NCBI GenBank assembly: GCA_016870515.1
Contig: VGBL01000011.1
Span: 1 to 58,338 of the forward strand
Direction of reading: 5' to 3'
DNA length: 58,338 nucleotides
Source of the DNA: Actinomycetota bacterium
GTDB lineage: Bacteria; Actinomycetota; Actinomycetes; S36-B12
In this document: positions 1 to 10,947 of the stretch, in pieces
Position numbering within the stretch: position 1 is the first letter of the stretch
Layout: every line of letters starts with the position of its first letter
The notes under the pieces: model-generated
The model's database searches: none
Told to the model about the DNA's origin: nothing
The model's input: only the letters and a program-made list of their open reading frames with translations
Program-made: the position numbers and the translations under genes

Positions 1-398
1 AGGAGCGCGTCTTGCTGGGTCTTGCTAAATCGATGCACCTCATCGATAAATAGCACGGTACCCCTGTCATGCAGGGCAAGTTGATTGCGCGCCGCATCGA
101 TGACCTCGCGCACGTCCTTGACGCCGGCGGTCACGGCAGACAGTTCCACGAAGCGACGTCCGGTTGCCGTTGAGACAAGACTCGCCAGCGTGGTCTTGCC
201 CGTGCCCGGCGGCCCCCACAGGATCACGGATACGGTGGCGGCCGGGTCACCGTCGAGCAGGCGGCGCAACGGAGATCCTTCTGCCACGGCATGCCGCTGT
301 CCGACGAGGTCTTCGATCGATCGTGGGCGCAATCGCACAGCGAGGGGAGCACCCGGCCGATCAGGCCCGGCGCCTACGTCGAAGAGGCTGGCGGTCAT
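1..398 (-). CDS. rarA: Replication-associated recombination protein A (MgsA/RarA), N-terminal part
   Basis: AAA+ ATPase of the RarA/Mgs1/WRNIP1 family, which acts at stalled replication forks with the clamp loader and single-strand binding protein. The gene runs off the left edge, so only 132 codons are visible. They contain an N-terminal [11 protein letters not shown] stretch, Walker A GPPGTGKT at about residues 62-69 and Walker B FIDEVHR at about 118-123. The start is the ATG at 396-398, 11 bp after the stop of the acetyltransferase gene. A TAGGCT hexamer lies 8 nt upstream on the coding strand. RuvB, further along the window, is a related ATPase, but the sequence around Walker A here is RarA-type, not RuvB. 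Cut by the window edge, not visibly broken. Confidence 0.9.
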   Translation of the reverse strand, partial: MTASLFDVGAGPDRPGAPLAVRLRPRSIEDLVGQRHAVAEGSPLRRLLDGDPAATVSVILWGPPGTGKTTLASLVSTATGRRFVELSAVTAGVKDVREVIDAARNQLALHDRGTVLFIDEVHRFSKTQQDAL

Positions 399-409
399 GC
401 GTTCTGAGC

Positions 410-1165
410 CTACGCGGCATCGCGGGGCGTGGCCGGCGCGTGACCTGGCAGCCATCCGGAACGATAGACGCCCACCTCACGGAACCCCAGCGACTGATAG
501 AGCGCCGCTGCCGGAGCATTGCCGGCATACATCTCGAGGTACACCAGCGATGCACCACGGGCGAAGGATCCGAGGACCAAGCTGGCCGTGACCGAGCGAC
601 CGAGTCCGCGGCCGCGCTCAGGCGGTGCGGTGCAGATGCTCACCAGGTGCGGTACGCCCCCGGCTATCTCCGATTCCCCTCCCACAGCCAGCAGTCGATC
701 GCCCTGTGTCACTCCGACCCATCGACGCACGGAGTCGTTCCCGGCGAAGAGGTACGCGGAGTCCGAGTGCAAGAGCACGTCGTCGATTCGTCGATCATGC
801 TCGTCGAGGTCCACCGCCATGGCGGACCAGGGCGCCAGTCGGTGATCGGCCTCCTCGGGGGTGATCGTCCAGATGGACCAGTGACCCGGGTCCGCGATCG
901 TGAACCGATCGGGAAGCGACGGGTAGACCCCGGCGTGCACGTGAATGCCGTCGATGTCACGACCGGTCGAGATGTCGTCGATGAGAGCGGCGACGAGGGC
1001 AGGGTCGTCGCCTAGCGCGCTGACCCACAGTTCCCCTCCTCGGCGTCCGGGACGGATGAAGGCCACGTGGCCGCGCTCGATCCGATAGTCGAGCACCTCG
1101 GTCTCATCGAGGTTGAAGCGCAGGAAGGGGTCAGCCGGACGCGCGGTCCGAAGCGGGTGCGGCAT
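410..1165 (-). CDS. GNAT-family N-acetyltransferase
   Basis: 251-residue protein whose C-terminal half is a GNAT acetyltransferase: the acetyl-CoA pyrophosphate-binding signature RGRGLG is at about residues 184-189, followed by the typical [13 protein letters not shown] helix-strand end. The N-terminal half (about 1-130) has no motif I recognise and may be a degenerate second GNAT domain. The substrate is unknown. The open frame extends much further upstream, but the ATG at 1165 has a strong AAGGAGG ribosome site 9 nt ahead and gives only a 35-bp overlap with the end of aspS, so I chose it. It probably shares a transcript with aspS and hisS. Confidence 0.8.
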   Translation of the reverse strand: MPHPLRTARPADPFLRFNLDETEVLDYRIERGHVAFIRPGRRGGELWVSALGDDPALVAALIDDISTGRDIDGIHVHAGVYPSLPDRFTIADPGHWSIWTITPEEADHRLAPWSAMAVDLDEHDRRIDDVLLHSDSAYLFAGNDSVRRWVGVTQGDRLLAVGGESEIAGGVPHLVSICTAPPERGRGLGRSVTASLVLGSFARGASLVYLEMYAGNAPAAALYQSLGFREVGVYRSGWLPGHAPATPRDAA

Positions 1166-2885
1166 CGATCCCGGCCTCCTTGCGCTGCTTGGGCGTGATG
1201 GCGGTGGGTGCCCCGGTGAGGGGGTCCTGGCCGCCACCGGTCTTGGGGAAGGCGATGACGTCGCGGATGCTTGGTGCCCCCGCGAGCAGCATGGCGACAC
1301 GGTCGAGCCCGAAGGCGATGCCGCCGTGCGGTGGCGGTCCGTACTGGAAGGCCTCGAGGAGGAATCCGAACTTCGACTGCGCCTCTTCCTCCGACATGCC
1401 CAGGAGGGCGAACACCCGCTCCTGCACATCGCGTCGGTGGATACGCACGGAGCCCCCGCCGATCTCATTGCCGTTGCACACCATGTCGTAGGCCCACGCG
1501 AGTGCCGTGTCAGGCGCAGACTCGAAGGCGTCGATCCACTCGGAGTTGGGCGATGTGAAGGGATGGTGCACCGCCGTCCACCCCTGCGTGCCGTCATCGT
1601 CCTCGGTGCGCTCGAACATCGGCGCATCCACCACCCAAAGGAAGGACCACGCCGACGCGTCGATCAGCCCGAGCCGATTGCCAATCTCCATCCGCGTCGC
1701 ACCGAGGAGCGCGCGAGCATCGGCCACAGGCCCTGCAGCGAAGAACGCGCAATCGCCGGCCGAGGCCCCCACGGCCTGCATGAGTCCGACCTGCTCGGCA
1801 TCGGAGAGGTTCTTGGCGACCGGCCCGCCGATCTCGCCGTCGGCGCCAAAGGTGACGTAGGCCAGGCCCTTGGCGCCGCGCTGCTTGGCCCACTCCTGCC
1901 AGGCATCGAATGTGCGGCGCGGCTGGTCGACGCCCCCCGGCATGACGACCGCTCCGACGTAGGGAGCCTGGAAGACCCGAAACGGAGTCGCGCGGAAGAA
2001 GTCGGTGAGGTCCACCAACTCAAGGCCGAACCGCAGGTCGGGCTTGTCGGTACCGAACCGGCGCATTGCTTCGGAGTAGGGCATGCGGGGCACTTCGCCG
2101 ATATCGACGCCGAGGATCCCCAGCCACAGCGCACGCACGATCGCCTCGCCGACCTCGATGACGTCCTCCTGCTCGACGAACGACATCTCGATGTCGAGCT
2201 GGGTGAATTCGGGCTGGCGATCACCACGGAAATCCTCGTCGCGGTAGCAGCGTGCGATCTGGAAGTAGCGCTCCATCCCCGCCACCATGAGCAGTTGCTT
2301 GAAGAGCTGAGGTGATTGCGGCAGGGCATACCAGTTGCCCGGCTGCAGGCGCGCTGGCACGAGGAAGTCGCGCGCTCCCTCGGGTGTGGACGCGGTGAGC
2401 GTCGGGGTCTCGATCTCGACGAAGTCGCGCGCGAGGAGGGTGTCGCGGCAGATCTGGTTGAGCCTGGAGCGCATGCGCAAATTGCCGCCCACCGAGGGGC
2501 GCCTGAGGTCGAGGTAGCGGTAGCGCAGCCGCGCCTCCTCGCCGATCGTGGCGCGGTCATCGACCGGGAAGGGCAGCGGCGCGGCGGGGCTGAGCACCTC
2601 GATATCGCTCACCTCGACCTCCAAGGAGCCCGTGGGGATATCTGGGTTCTCATTGCCAGCGGGGCGCTGGCGCACCGTGCCGACGACCCTCAGGCAGTAC
2701 TCGTCGCGCAGCCCGTGGGCGACATCGGGATCGTTGACGACAACCTGGACGATGCCACTGGCATCGCGCAGGTCGAGGAACGCGACGCCGCCATGATCGC
2801 GGCGCCGGTCGACCCAGCCGGCGAGTGTGATCTGGGCGCCGTCGTCCGCGCCGGTGAGCATGCCGGCCAGGTGCGTGCGGATCAC
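1131..2885 (-). CDS. aspS: Aspartyl-tRNA synthetase
   Basis: Class II aminoacyl-tRNA synthetase charging tRNA-Asp, 584 residues, the usual bacterial length. An N-terminal OB-fold anticodon-binding domain (about 1-105) precedes the catalytic core. Motif 2 is [11 protein letters not shown] at about 212-222 and motif 3 GIAFGLDRV at about 522-530, with the bacterial GAD insertion between them. Whether it also charges tRNA-Asn cannot be decided from the sequence. Its start overlaps the hisS stop by 4 bp (ATGA), so the two are translationally coupled. Same aspS-hisS neighbourhood as in other actinobacteria. Confidence 0.97.
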   Translation of the reverse strand: MIRTHLAGMLTGADDGAQITLAGWVDRRRDHGGVAFLDLRDASGIVQVVVNDPDVAHGLRDEYCLRVVGTVRQRPAGNENPDIPTGSLEVEVSDIEVLSPAAPLPFPVDDRATIGEEARLRYRYLDLRRPSVGGNLRMRSRLNQICRDTLLARDFVEIETPTLTASTPEGARDFLVPARLQPGNWYALPQSPQLFKQLLMVAGMERYFQIARCYRDEDFRGDRQPEFTQLDIEMSFVEQEDVIEVGEAIVRALWLGILGVDIGEVPRMPYSEAMRRFGTDKPDLRFGLELVDLTDFFRATPFRVFQAPYVGAVVMPGGVDQPRRTFDAWQEWAKQRGAKGLAYVTFGADGEIGGPVAKNLSDAEQVGLMQAVGASAGDCAFFAAGPVADARALLGATRMEIGNRLGLIDASAWSFLWVVDAPMFERTEDDDGTQGWTAVHHPFTSPNSEWIDAFESAPDTALAWAYDMVCNGNEIGGGSVRIHRRDVQERVFALLGMSEEEAQSKFGFLLEAFQYGPPPHGGIAFGLDRVAMLLAGAPSIRDVIAFPKTGGGQDPLTGAPTAITPKQRKEAGIDAAPASDRASG

Positions 2886-4216
2886 GTTGCTCCTTCATCG
2901 CCCTCGGCCACGACCACCACGCGCGGTCGCAGGTCAGTATCGGGGGGCGCCCACGTTGTGGCGTCAGCACCCACCTGCTCCCCGCTACGGATGTCCTTGA
3001 CCGTATCGCCAGCAGCGTCCGGAAACCACACGAAGGGAATGCCCCGTCGGTCGGCATGACGGATCTGCTTGCCAAACTTCTCGGCCGCCGGAGCCACCTC
3101 GCAGGGAATGCCGCGGCTGCGCAGGATGTGGGCCACGGCGTTACTGGCCTCTCGCGATTCCTCGCCGACCACGGCAACGAGCACGGCGGAGGGAACCGGG
3201 CGAGAGGCACGGACGAGGTCACGTCCGAGCAGGAGCGACACGAGCCTGGTGACGCCCAGGGAGATACCCACTCCGGGATAGGTCGTCGTGCCGTCCGTCG
3301 CCAGGGCATCGTAGCGACCTCCGGAGCAGATCGAGCCGAACGTCTCGTGGCCGACGACCTGGGTCTCGTAGACGGTCCCTGTGTAGTAGTCCAGACCGCG
3401 CGCGATGTGGAGGTCGACGCCGGCGGCGCCGGGGCGAGCGTGATTAACCACCTCGAGGACCTCTAACAACTCCGCGAGACCCTCGTCCAGCAATGGATCC
3501 TCGATCCCGAGCGCGCGGACCCGGTCAACGAAGGAGCCGTCGGCCGACCGTATGTCAGCAAGTGCCAGGCACAGGTCGGCCTGCTGCGCGGTGAGACCGG
3601 CCGCCTGGAGCAGATCCCTGACCTTGTCGACTCCCACCTTGTCTAGCTTGTCGATGGCGCGCAGCACCGAGGGCGTATCGGCGATGCCCAGACCGCGGTA
3701 GACGCCCTGGAGGACCTTGCGATTGTTGAGCAGGATGACGGTGGGAGGGATCGGCAGATCAGCAAACACGTCCGCCATGACCATGGCCATCTCCGCGTCG
3801 TGATGCTGGGCGAGTACACCGACATCGACGATGTCGATATCCGCCTGAGTGAACTCCCGGAAGCGCCCCTCCTGTGGGCGTTCGCCTCTCCACACCCTCT
3901 GGATCTGGTAGCGGCGAAACGGGAACGACAGTTGCCCGGCGTTCTCCACTACATAGCGCGCAAAGGGCACGGTCAGGTCGAAGTGCAGCGCCAGTGCGGA
4001 CTCGTCGTCATCGTGGAGGCGGCGGACGGCGTAGACCTCCTTGTCGACCTCGCCCTTGCGCAAGAGCACGTCGACGGGCTCGACCGAACGGGTTTCCAAG
4101 GAAGCAAACCCGTGTAGCTCGAACGCACGCCGTGCCGTGTCGAGGATCTGCTGCTCCACGACTCGCCCGCCCGGAAGCCACTCGGGGAAGCCGGAGAGGG
4201 ACGCCCTGAGCGTCAT
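2882..4216 (-). CDS. hisS: Histidyl-tRNA synthetase
   Basis: Class II synthetase charging tRNA-His, 444 residues. Motif 2 ([18 protein letters not shown]), the histidine-specific [13 protein letters not shown] motif and a C-terminal HGTP anticodon domain are all present. The frame opens with GTG-ATG. I chose the ATG at 4216 because the GAGGGGG ribosome site lies 5 nt before it and only 2 nt before the GTG at 4219. The stop of the upstream hydrolase gene overlaps this start region, so hydrolase, hisS and aspS read as one coupled unit. Confidence 0.96.
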   Translation of the reverse strand: MTLRASLSGFPEWLPGGRVVEQQILDTARRAFELHGFASLETRSVEPVDVLLRKGEVDKEVYAVRRLHDDDESALALHFDLTVPFARYVVENAGQLSFPFRRYQIQRVWRGERPQEGRFREFTQADIDIVDVGVLAQHHDAEMAMVMADVFADLPIPPTVILLNNRKVLQGVYRGLGIADTPSVLRAIDKLDKVGVDKVRDLLQAAGLTAQQADLCLALADIRSADGSFVDRVRALGIEDPLLDEGLAELLEVLEVVNHARPGAAGVDLHIARGLDYYTGTVYETQVVGHETFGSICSGGRYDALATDGTTTYPGVGISLGVTRLVSLLLGRDLVRASRPVPSAVLVAVVGEESREASNAVAHILRSRGIPCEVAPAAEKFGKQIRHADRRGIPFVWFPDAAGDTVKDIRSGEQVGADATTWAPPDTDLRPRVVVVAEGDEGAT

Positions 4217-4935
4217 CACAGCCCCCTCATCGGGCTCGGTGCGACGGGTCCGTCGGCCGCAAGGCCGACGAGGAAGGGATTCGTGGCGCGCTCCTGGCCG
4301 ACCGTCGTGAGCTCGCCGTGGCCCGGCATGACCACCGTGTCGTCATCGAGTGGGAGAACGACACGTCGGAGGCTCTCGACCATCGCTTGAGAGTCACCGC
4401 CGGGCAGGTCGGTGCGGCCAATGGACCCGGCGAAGAGCAGGTCGCCACTCAGCATCACCGGTGGCCGATCGCCTTCACGGGCGGCGATGAATGCGACGGA
4501 CCCCTCCGTGTGACCCGGTGCGTGCGCCACTGACAGCGGAACACCGGCGATCTCTAGGACAGCGTGATCGGCGAACGTGCGCACATCGGATGGCTCGGTG
4601 AGCTCGAGCTCTCCCTCTGTCATGGCGAGTAACTGCTCGCGGGCGTAGGCAAAGCTGGAGCCCGCAGGATCAGCGAGGCGATAGCGGTCATCGGCGTGGA
4701 TGTAGGCGGGTATGTCATAGCCGGCAGTGAGGGGGGCAACCGACCACACGTGATCGACGTGCCCGTGGGTCAGCAGGACGGCCACCGGGCGCAGTCGGTG
4801 ATCGCGGAGTATCTCGGCCAGTGGTCCCGCACTGCCCTGGCCGGGGTCCAACACGAGGCAGTCTTCGCCCTCGCCGGTTGCGACCACATAACAATTCGTG
4901 CCCCACGCACCCGCGGGGAAGCCGGTTACGAACAC
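4216..4935 (-). CDS. Metallo-beta-lactamase-fold hydrolase (glyoxalase II-like)
   Basis: 239-residue MBL-fold hydrolase. The zinc-binding THGHVDH motif and the downstream metal ligands (GHTEGS, SGDLLF, PGHGELT) match the hydroxyacylglutathione hydrolase-like branch. A protein of this type sits beside hisS in mycobacteria. The physiological thioester is not known in organisms without glutathione. The open frame begins at 5088, but the GTG at 4935 has GGAGG 5 nt ahead and yields the family's typical N terminus (FVTGFPAGAWGTNCYVV). It is divergent from the cyclophilin gene, leaving about 110 bp for both promoters. Confidence 0.88.
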   Translation of the reverse strand: MFVTGFPAGAWGTNCYVVATGEGEDCLVLDPGQGSAGPLAEILRDHRLRPVAVLLTHGHVDHVWSVAPLTAGYDIPAYIHADDRYRLADPAGSSFAYAREQLLAMTEGELELTEPSDVRTFADHAVLEIAGVPLSVAHAPGHTEGSVAFIAAREGDRPPVMLSGDLLFAGSIGRTDLPGGDSQAMVESLRRVVLPLDDDTVVMPGHGELTTVGQERATNPFLVGLAADGPVAPSPMRGL

Positions 4936-5047
4936 AGTGGCCTCCACAAGGGTGACGACAAGGGGCGTACCGAGCCTACCTGGGACCGCTTCGTAGACTC
5001 CCGGGTCGGCGCTTCCCGTCTGGGACCAGCGAATGCGAGGAGGGCAC

Positions 5048-5932
5048 GTGACGTCGAGCAAGCGTAGGCGCGAGCTGGCCAGGGCCAAGGCCGAGCGCCA
5101 GGCGTCCCGGCGTCAGGAGTCCTCCCAGCGTCGTCGCCGCCGCAACCAGATAACCGCGGTTCTCGCCGTGCTCGTCGTCGTCGGCGGTGGCATTGCGTGG
5201 TACGTCGCCAGCCGACCGGCCGAGGCCCCTATCGACGCTGCCGTGCCGACCGAATCGCCAGCTCCGACGGACGCGCCCGCTCCCACCGACTCCCCCGCTC
5301 CCAGTGATAGTGCGGCACCTACCGATGCTCCATCCCCGACGGATTCCACGGGGCCGCAGCCGGACTCCGTCTGCCAGGAGGCCCCGCCTGCCCGACCCGA
5401 CAACATGTCGTGGGATGCGGCGCCCGCCGAGGCGTTGGAGCCCGGCAAGGACTACACGCTCACGCTCGCGACCAACTGTGGCGACATCGTGATCGCCACC
5501 GAGCCGCAGACGGCGCCCATCACCGTCAACTCCATGGTCTTTCTCGCCAACCAGGGCTACTTCAACCTCACGGCCTGCCACCGTCTGACCACGGAGGGCA
5601 TTTTCGTGCTCCAGTGCGGGGATCCTGCAGGCAACGGCACCGGCGGACCCGGCTACTCGATTCCCGACGAGAACCTCCCACCCGAGGGCACCGCCAACTA
5701 CCCCGCGGGTACCGTCGCCATGGCCAATGCCGGACCCGGCACGGGCGGCAGCCAGTTCTTCATCGTCTACGAGGACACCACGCTGCCCTCCGGATACACG
5801 ATCTGGGGGCGAGTCGCCGAGGGACTCGATGTCGTCAGGGGCATCGCCGCGGCAGGGGTCGAGGGAGGCGGGAGCGACGGGGCTCCCGCTCAGAAGGTCA
5901 CGATCATCACGGCTGAGGTCACCCCCGCCTAG
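5048..5932 (+). CDS. Membrane-anchored cyclophilin-type peptidyl-prolyl isomerase
   Basis: 294 residues. A short basic cytoplasmic tail (SSKRRRELARAKAERQ) leads to one membrane helix at about residues 34-53, then a Pro/Ala/Ser/Thr/Asp linker with repeated APTDSP-like units at about 60-110, and a C-terminal cyclophilin domain. The domain has the usual landmarks: THG-type CHRLTTEGIF, FQCGDP-like, and ANAGPGTGGSQFFI. It should catalyse proline cis-trans isomerisation of secreted proteins outside the membrane. Start: GTG at 5048 with AGGAGG at 5038-5043. The ATG at 5033 is upstream of that ribosome site and was rejected. The relA/hisS neighbourhood is the usual place for this gene in actinobacteria. 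Confidence 0.9.
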   Translation: MTSSKRRRELARAKAERQASRRQESSQRRRRRNQITAVLAVLVVVGGGIAWYVASRPAEAPIDAAVPTESPAPTDAPAPTDSPAPSDSAAPTDAPSPTDSTGPQPDSVCQEAPPARPDNMSWDAAPAEALEPGKDYTLTLATNCGDIVIATEPQTAPITVNSMVFLANQGYFNLTACHRLTTEGIFVLQCGDPAGNGTGGPGYSIPDENLPPEGTANYPAGTVAMANAGPGTGGSQFFIVYEDTTLPSGYTIWGRVAEGLDVVRGIAAAGVEGGGSDGAPAQKVTIITAEVTPA

Positions 5933-5975
5933 CAGGGATGACAGGATCGGCGGGCCGGGTCAGGAGCGGAGGGTC

Positions 5976-7493
5976 ATGAGCGAGCACGAGCAACCGGAGG
6001 TTGTCGACGAGTCGGCGACTCCGATCGTGCCGTTCGGCGTCCTCGAATCCCGCCAGCCACCCGCTGCCCTGGCCGCCGAGCCGGCGGTCGCGATCGTGGA
6101 GGTCGTCGAGGTGGCCGAGGTAACGGTGGTTGAGGTCGTCGACGTCTTCGAGGTGACTTCTGCCACCCAGGGCGCTGCCATTGCGCTGCCGGGCCCTGCC
6201 CCGACCCCCGCACGCCTCGCCCGGCCCAGGTCCGCGACGTCCGCACCGTCGGTGCCAGCCATGCGGCGCACCAATCCATCGCGCTTCGGTCGGATTGACA
6301 GTGATGGCACCGCCTGGCTCGCCACACCCGCCGGCGACGTCGTCGTCGGCAACTGGGCTGCCGGGACGCCCGAGGAGGGTCTCGCCTTCTTCGGGCGCAA
6401 GTACGACGACATCCTGGTCGAGGTCGACCTTGCCGCCCATCGCCTGCGCGAGGGCCGCGGGATCGATGCGGCTCGCACCGCCGCCGAGCACGGGCGTGCG
6501 GCGCTCGCCTCCCCCGCGTTCATCGGTGACGTCACGCAGCTTGCCGAGGCCTGCGACGAGATCGATCAGCTGATCGCCCTTCAGAGGGCCTGCCGCGAGG
6601 AGGCACGCCAACGTCAGCGCAAGGATGCCCTGGCAGCCCGAGAGGCGATCGTCGTCGAGGCAGAATCCCTCGCTGGATCCAAGCAGTGGAAGTCAACCGG
6701 CGACCGCTTCACGGCGCTCCTGGAGGCCTGGAAGGCTGCACCCCGCATCGATCGGGGTCGCGAGCAGGCGCTGTGGAAGCGCTTTAGTGCAGCACGTGGC
6801 ACCTTCGATCGGGCCCGGCGCCAGCACTTCACGAATCTCGACAGCCAGCGCAAGGAGGCCATCGGTGCCAAGCAGAAGCTGATCGCCGAAGCTCAGGCGC
6901 TATCGACCTCGACGTCATGGGGCGAGACATCCCGTGCCTACCGCGATCTCATGACGCGATGGAAGGCAAGCGGCAACGCCGGACGTCAGGACGAGGACCG
7001 TCTGTGGACCGCGTTTCGGGCCGCGCAGGAAGCCTTCTTCACCGCCCGCGACGCGGCCGACGCCGAGCGCGATGCCTCGTTGCAGGACAACCTGGCTAAG
7101 AAGGAGGCCCTTGTCGCGGAGGCTGAGGCTCTCCTCCCCGTGGCTGACATTGCCGCGGCCAAGCGTGGCCTGCGCAGCGTTCAGGATCGCTGGGAGGTCA
7201 TCGGGCACGTCCCCCGTGGCGACCGCGACCGGATCGATGCACGCCTTCGATCGGTCGAGGAGGCCATCCGCCGGGCCGACCAGCAGCGCTGGTCCTCAAC
7301 CAACCCGGAGGTACGCGCACGCGCCGAGGACACCGCCACCAAGTTCCGCGCGGCGCTCGATCGCGCGGAGACCGCCCTCGCCGACGCGCGTGCCCGAGGC
7401 GATCAGCGGGCCATCGACGATGCCGAGCGAAGCGTCGAGTCCACGCGCGCCCTGCTAGCCGCGGTCGAAGGAACGGTCTCCGAGTTCAGCTAG
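5976..7493 (+). CDS. DUF349 domain-containing protein
   Basis: 505-residue, highly charged, mostly helical protein with three tandem DUF349-type repeats, each recognisable by a W-(K/E)-(A/V) core (LLEAWKAAP, LMTRWKASG, VQDRWEVIG). The N-terminal 100 residues are low complexity, with a Val/Glu-rich run (VEVVEVAEVTVVEVVDV), and precede a conserved RFGRIDSDGTAWL segment. No enzymatic motif is visible. A DUF349 gene beside relA is common in actinobacteria, but its biochemical role is unknown to me. Start: ATG at 5976 after GGAGGGTC. It ends 3 bp from the relA stop and converges with it, with no room for a conventional terminator. Confidence 0.85.
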   Translation: MSEHEQPEVVDESATPIVPFGVLESRQPPAALAAEPAVAIVEVVEVAEVTVVEVVDVFEVTSATQGAAIALPGPAPTPARLARPRSATSAPSVPAMRRTNPSRFGRIDSDGTAWLATPAGDVVVGNWAAGTPEEGLAFFGRKYDDILVEVDLAAHRLREGRGIDAARTAAEHGRAALASPAFIGDVTQLAEACDEIDQLIALQRACREEARQRQRKDALAAREAIVVEAESLAGSKQWKSTGDRFTALLEAWKAAPRIDRGREQALWKRFSAARGTFDRARRQHFTNLDSQRKEAIGAKQKLIAEAQALSTSTSWGETSRAYRDLMTRWKASGNAGRQDEDRLWTAFRAAQEAFFTARDAADAERDASLQDNLAKKEALVAEAEALLPVADIAAAKRGLRSVQDRWEVIGHVPRGDRDRIDARLRSVEEAIRRADQQRWSSTNPEVRARAEDTATKFRAALDRAETALADARARGDQRAIDDAERSVESTRALLAAVEGTVSEFS

Positions 7494-7496
7494 TCG

Positions 7497-9764
7497 TCAC
7501 ACGCGGTAGACGTCGAACACGCCGTCGACCGCGCGCACCGCCTTGAGCACCGATCCCAGGTGCTTGGGGTCCGCCATCTCGAATGTGAACCGGGAGAGTG
7601 CCACGCGCTCTCGGGTCGTCGTCACCGAGGCGCTCAGGATGTTCACGTGCTGGTCGGACAGGGCCCGGGTGACATCAGATAGCAGGCGAGCGCGGTCGAG
7701 TGCCTCCACCTGGATATTGACCAAGAAGACGCTCGAACCAGACGGCGCCCAGTCGACTTCGACGAAACGAGTGGCAGCGCCCTCCTGCTCCTGCAACCCC
7801 GGCACGTTGACGCAGTTGGCGCGATGCACCGACACGCCGCTGCCTCGCGTGACGAAACCCACGATGTCGTCGCCTGGCACCGGCGTGCAGCAGCGCGCCA
7901 GCTTGACCCAGACGTCGTCAGCGCCCCTGACCATCACACCGGCGTCTCCCGTGACCCGGCTTCGCTTGGGGGTGGACGGGGTGAAAGCCTCGGCGGACTC
8001 ATCGGCTGCCGCCTCGACGCCGCCGGCCGCAGCAACGAGGCGCTTGATGATGCTGGGCGCTGAGATGCGACCCTCGCCCACCGCGGCGTAGAGGGCAGAC
8101 ACGTCGGGCTGGTGGAGTTCCGCTGCGATGGTGGCCAGGGCCTGATTGGTCATCAATCGCTGGAGGGGCAGTCCCTCCTTGCGCATGGCTCGCACGATGG
8201 CGTCCTTGCCGTGCTCGATCGCCTCCTCGCGGCGCTCCTTGGAGAACCACGCCTTGATCTTGCTGCGTGCGCGGGCGGACTTGACGAAGTGGAGCCAATC
8301 GCGGCTGGGGCCGGCTCCTTCGGCCTTGGAGGTGAAGACCTCGACGACGTCTCCATTGACGAGCACGGATTCAAGGGGCACGAGCTTGCCATTGACGCGC
8401 GCACCGACGCAGCGGTGCCCAACCTCGGTGTGGACGCTGTAGGCGAAGTCGACGGACGTGCTGCCTCCGGGAAGCGCGACGACATCGCCCTTGGGAGTGA
8501 AGACGAAGACTTCGGACGACGACAGGTCGTAGCGCAGGGAGTCCATAAACTCCTCGGGATCCTCTGTCTCACGCTGCCACTCCAGGAGCTGGCGCAGCCA
8601 GCCGAAGTCGTCCGGGCCCTGCTTGCCCCCGACATCCCTCTGCTTATAGCGCCAGTGGGCTGCGACGCCGAACTCGGCCGCTCGATGCATGTCCCAGGTG
8701 CGGATCTGAAGCTCCACAGGCTTGCCCTCGGGCCCGATCACAGTCGTATGCAGGGACTGGTACATGTTGAACTTCGGCATGGCGATGAAGTCCTTGAACC
8801 GGCCAGGCACGGGGCTCCACCGCGAGTGGACTAGGCCGAGCACCGCATAGCAATCTCGCACTGACTCGACCAGGATTCGCACCCCGACCAGGTCGTAGAT
8901 GTCGGCGAAGTCGCGGCCACGCACGACCATCTTCTGATAGACCGAGTACAGGTGCTTGGGGCGTCCGGTGACGGAGGCCTTGATGCGGGCGGCCCGAACG
9001 TCGGCCTCGATGTTGTCGATGACCTGGGTCAGGTAGTGGTCCCGTGCCGGGGCCCGCTGTCCGACGAGGCGTTCGATCTCCTCGTAGATCTTGGGATATA
9101 GGGTGGCAAAGGCGAGATCCTCGAGCTCCCACTTCATGGTGTTCATGCCGAGGCGATGGGCCAGGGGGGCGTAGATCTCGAGGGTCTCGTACGACTTCTT
9201 CTCCTGCTTGTCCGGCGGCATGAACTCGATCGTGCGCATGTTGTGCAGCCGGTCGGCCAGCTTGATCACCAGCACCCGGATGTCTCGCGCCATGGCGACG
9301 ACCATCTTGCGCACCGTCTCGGCCGCTGATGATTGGCCGTAGGAGACCCGATCGAGCTTGGTCACGCCGTCGACAAGCCCAGCGACCTCGTCGCCGAAGT
9401 CCCCGCGCAGGGCGTCCAGCGTGTAACCGGTGTCCTCCACCGTGTCGTGCAGCAGGGCCGCTGAGAGCGTCGGCACGGTCATGCCGAACTCAGCCAGGAT
9501 GGTGGCAACGGCGAGCGGATGGGTGATGTAGGCCTCGCCCGAGCGCCGGCGCTGGTCGCGGTGCAGGTAGGCGGCCGTCTCGTAGGCCCGCTGGAGCAAG
9601 CGCACGTCAGCCTTGGGGTGGTACTGGCGCAGGGTGCGAATGAGCGGCTCGACCTCAGGAGGCCCGCCGGTACGCCCGCCGGCCAGTCGGGCCAAGCGGG
9701 ACCGCAGGCCGCTCGGCCCCTCGGTCGGGACGGACTCGCGCGAAGTCACGGCCTCCTGTGTCAC
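7497..9764 (-). CDS. relA: Bifunctional (p)ppGpp synthetase/hydrolase RelA/SpoT (Rel)
   Basis: 755-residue Rel enzyme that makes and degrades the alarmone (p)ppGpp. The HD hydrolase domain is intact (HDTVED at about residue 105). The synthetase domain carries [11 protein letters not shown] and VELQIRT. The basic RFKD variant, rather than the acidic EFDD motif of synthetase-only RelA, is typical of bifunctional Rel proteins. TGS ([12 protein letters not shown]), zinc-finger-like helical CCTPVPGD and ACT (C-terminal) domains follow in order. Start: GTG at 9764 with AGGAGG 6 nt ahead. It is the last gene of the sec-ruv block, 76 bp after secF. Confidence 0.96.
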   Translation of the reverse strand: MTQEAVTSRESVPTEGPSGLRSRLARLAGGRTGGPPEVEPLIRTLRQYHPKADVRLLQRAYETAAYLHRDQRRRSGEAYITHPLAVATILAEFGMTVPTLSAALLHDTVEDTGYTLDALRGDFGDEVAGLVDGVTKLDRVSYGQSSAAETVRKMVVAMARDIRVLVIKLADRLHNMRTIEFMPPDKQEKKSYETLEIYAPLAHRLGMNTMKWELEDLAFATLYPKIYEEIERLVGQRAPARDHYLTQVIDNIEADVRAARIKASVTGRPKHLYSVYQKMVVRGRDFADIYDLVGVRILVESVRDCYAVLGLVHSRWSPVPGRFKDFIAMPKFNMYQSLHTTVIGPEGKPVELQIRTWDMHRAAEFGVAAHWRYKQRDVGGKQGPDDFGWLRQLLEWQRETEDPEEFMDSLRYDLSSSEVFVFTPKGDVVALPGGSTSVDFAYSVHTEVGHRCVGARVNGKLVPLESVLVNGDVVEVFTSKAEGAGPSRDWLHFVKSARARSKIKAWFSKERREEAIEHGKDAIVRAMRKEGLPLQRLMTNQALATIAAELHQPDVSALYAAVGEGRISAPSIIKRLVAAAGGVEAAADESAEAFTPSTPKRSRVTGDAGVMVRGADDVWVKLARCCTPVPGDDIVGFVTRGSGVSVHRANCVNVPGLQEQEGAATRFVEVDWAPSGSSVFLVNIQVEALDRARLLSDVTRALSDQHVNILSASVTTTRERVALSRFTFEMADPKHLGSVLKAVRAVDGVFDVYRV

Positions 9765-9840
9765 CCGCTACCTCCTGCCCGCTCTCCCACCGCCAGTGTA
9801 CGAGCGAATGTTCGCCGGGTGGCGGCGGAGCGGCCGCGGG

Positions 9841-10947
9841 TTACTTCTTGCCGCGCTTCGAGCGAGGTTGACGCTTGGGCTGCGCTCGCTGGCCGGTCAC
9901 GATCGTCGCCTCGGTGCGCAGACCGGTCGACGCGCCGTCTGCACCGGCATCGGGCGCCTCCCGGGACTCCTCCGCGCGCTTGCCGAAGCCGCCTCTGCGT
10001 GCCTTGACGCGTGCATTGAGGGCCTTGATGTCGGCCTGCCCCTCCTTCAGCTGCACGAGGAAGGGGGTGGCGATGAAGATGGAGGAGTAGGTACCGGCAG
10101 CCATGCCGACGCCCAGGGCGACAGCGAGGTCGAGAAGTGTTCCCGCCCCCAGCAGCCCCGCTCCCACGACGATGATGGCCACGATGGGAAGGAGCGCGAC
10201 GATCGAGGTGTTGATCGAGCGCACGAGCGTCTGGTTGACGGCAAGGTTGGCAGCTTCGGCGTAGGTCTGCACGGACTGGCCCGTGATGCCACGGGTGTTC
10301 TCCTTGACCTTGTCGAAGACGACGACCGTGTCGTAGAGCGAATAGCCCAGGATCGTGAGGACGCCGACAACGGTGGCCGGGGTTACCTCAAGTCCAGTCA
10401 GTGCATAGATCCCCACCGTGATGACGACGTCGTGGATGAGTGCGACCAGGGCGGCGATAGCCATGCGCCATTCGAAATAGATCGACAGGAACAGCGACAC
10501 GAGGATCAGGAAGACGATGAGTGCCTGCACCGCCTTGGCCGTGATCTCCTCTCCCCAACTCGGGCCGGTGGCCTGCACGGTGACATCCGAAGCCGACACG
10601 CCGCACGCGGAGCCTAGGGCCTGCGTGACCGACAGGTTCTGCTCCTGGGTCAGCGGCTCAGTCTGGACGCGCATGAAGCCCGCGCCGGTCTGGGTGACGA
10701 TCGGTTCGCCGCCGACCACGCCCTGGGCTGCCTCTCGGGCTGTCTCGACCGAGCACGTTGCCTGCGGAACGGTGAAGACAGCTCCACCCCGGAACTCGAC
10801 GCCGAGGTTGAGCCCGCGGAAGAACAGCGCACCCACCGCGACGAGCAGGATCAGTGCGGAGACGATGTACCAGGTGCGGCGTCGGCCGACGAAGTCGATG
10901 GAGACTTCCCCGTCGTAGAGGCGTGCGCCGAGAGGCTTCTTGGCCAT
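9841..10947 (-). CDS. secF: Protein translocase subunit SecF
   Basis: 368-residue membrane partner of SecD in the SecDF complex that uses proton motive force to pull preproteins out of SecYEG. One N-terminal membrane helix, a periplasmic P1-like domain starting with GVEFRGGAVF, and five C-terminal membrane helices including the conserved TILGYSLYDTVVVFDK segment. The last 55 residues are a basic Lys/Arg-rich cytoplasmic tail ending KRGKK, common in actinobacterial SecF. The secF start overlaps the secD stop (TGATG), so both are made together. Confidence 0.95.
   Translation of the reverse strand: MAKKPLGARLYDGEVSIDFVGRRRTWYIVSALILLVAVGALFFRGLNLGVEFRGGAVFTVPQATCSVETAREAAQGVVGGEPIVTQTGAGFMRVQTEPLTQEQNLSVTQALGSACGVSASDVTVQATGPSWGEEITAKAVQALIVFLILVSLFLSIYFEWRMAIAALVALIHDVVITVGIYALTGLEVTPATVVGVLTILGYSLYDTVVVFDKVKENTRGITGQSVQTYAEAANLAVNQTLVRSINTSIVALLPIVAIIVVGAGLLGAGTLLDLAVALGVGMAAGTYSSIFIATPFLVQLKEGQADIKALNARVKARRGGFGKRAEESREAPDAGADGASTGLRTEATIVTGQRAQPKRQPRSKRGKK

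Noticed and set aside
410-1627. 405-codon open frame for the acetyltransferase
   Set aside because: The first 154 codons lie inside aspS in another frame; the strong ribosome site supports the start at 1165.
1113-2315. Long open frame on the plus strand across aspS
   Set aside because: Antisense shadow of aspS; long antisense frames are common in high-GC coding DNA and this one has no motif or ribosome site.
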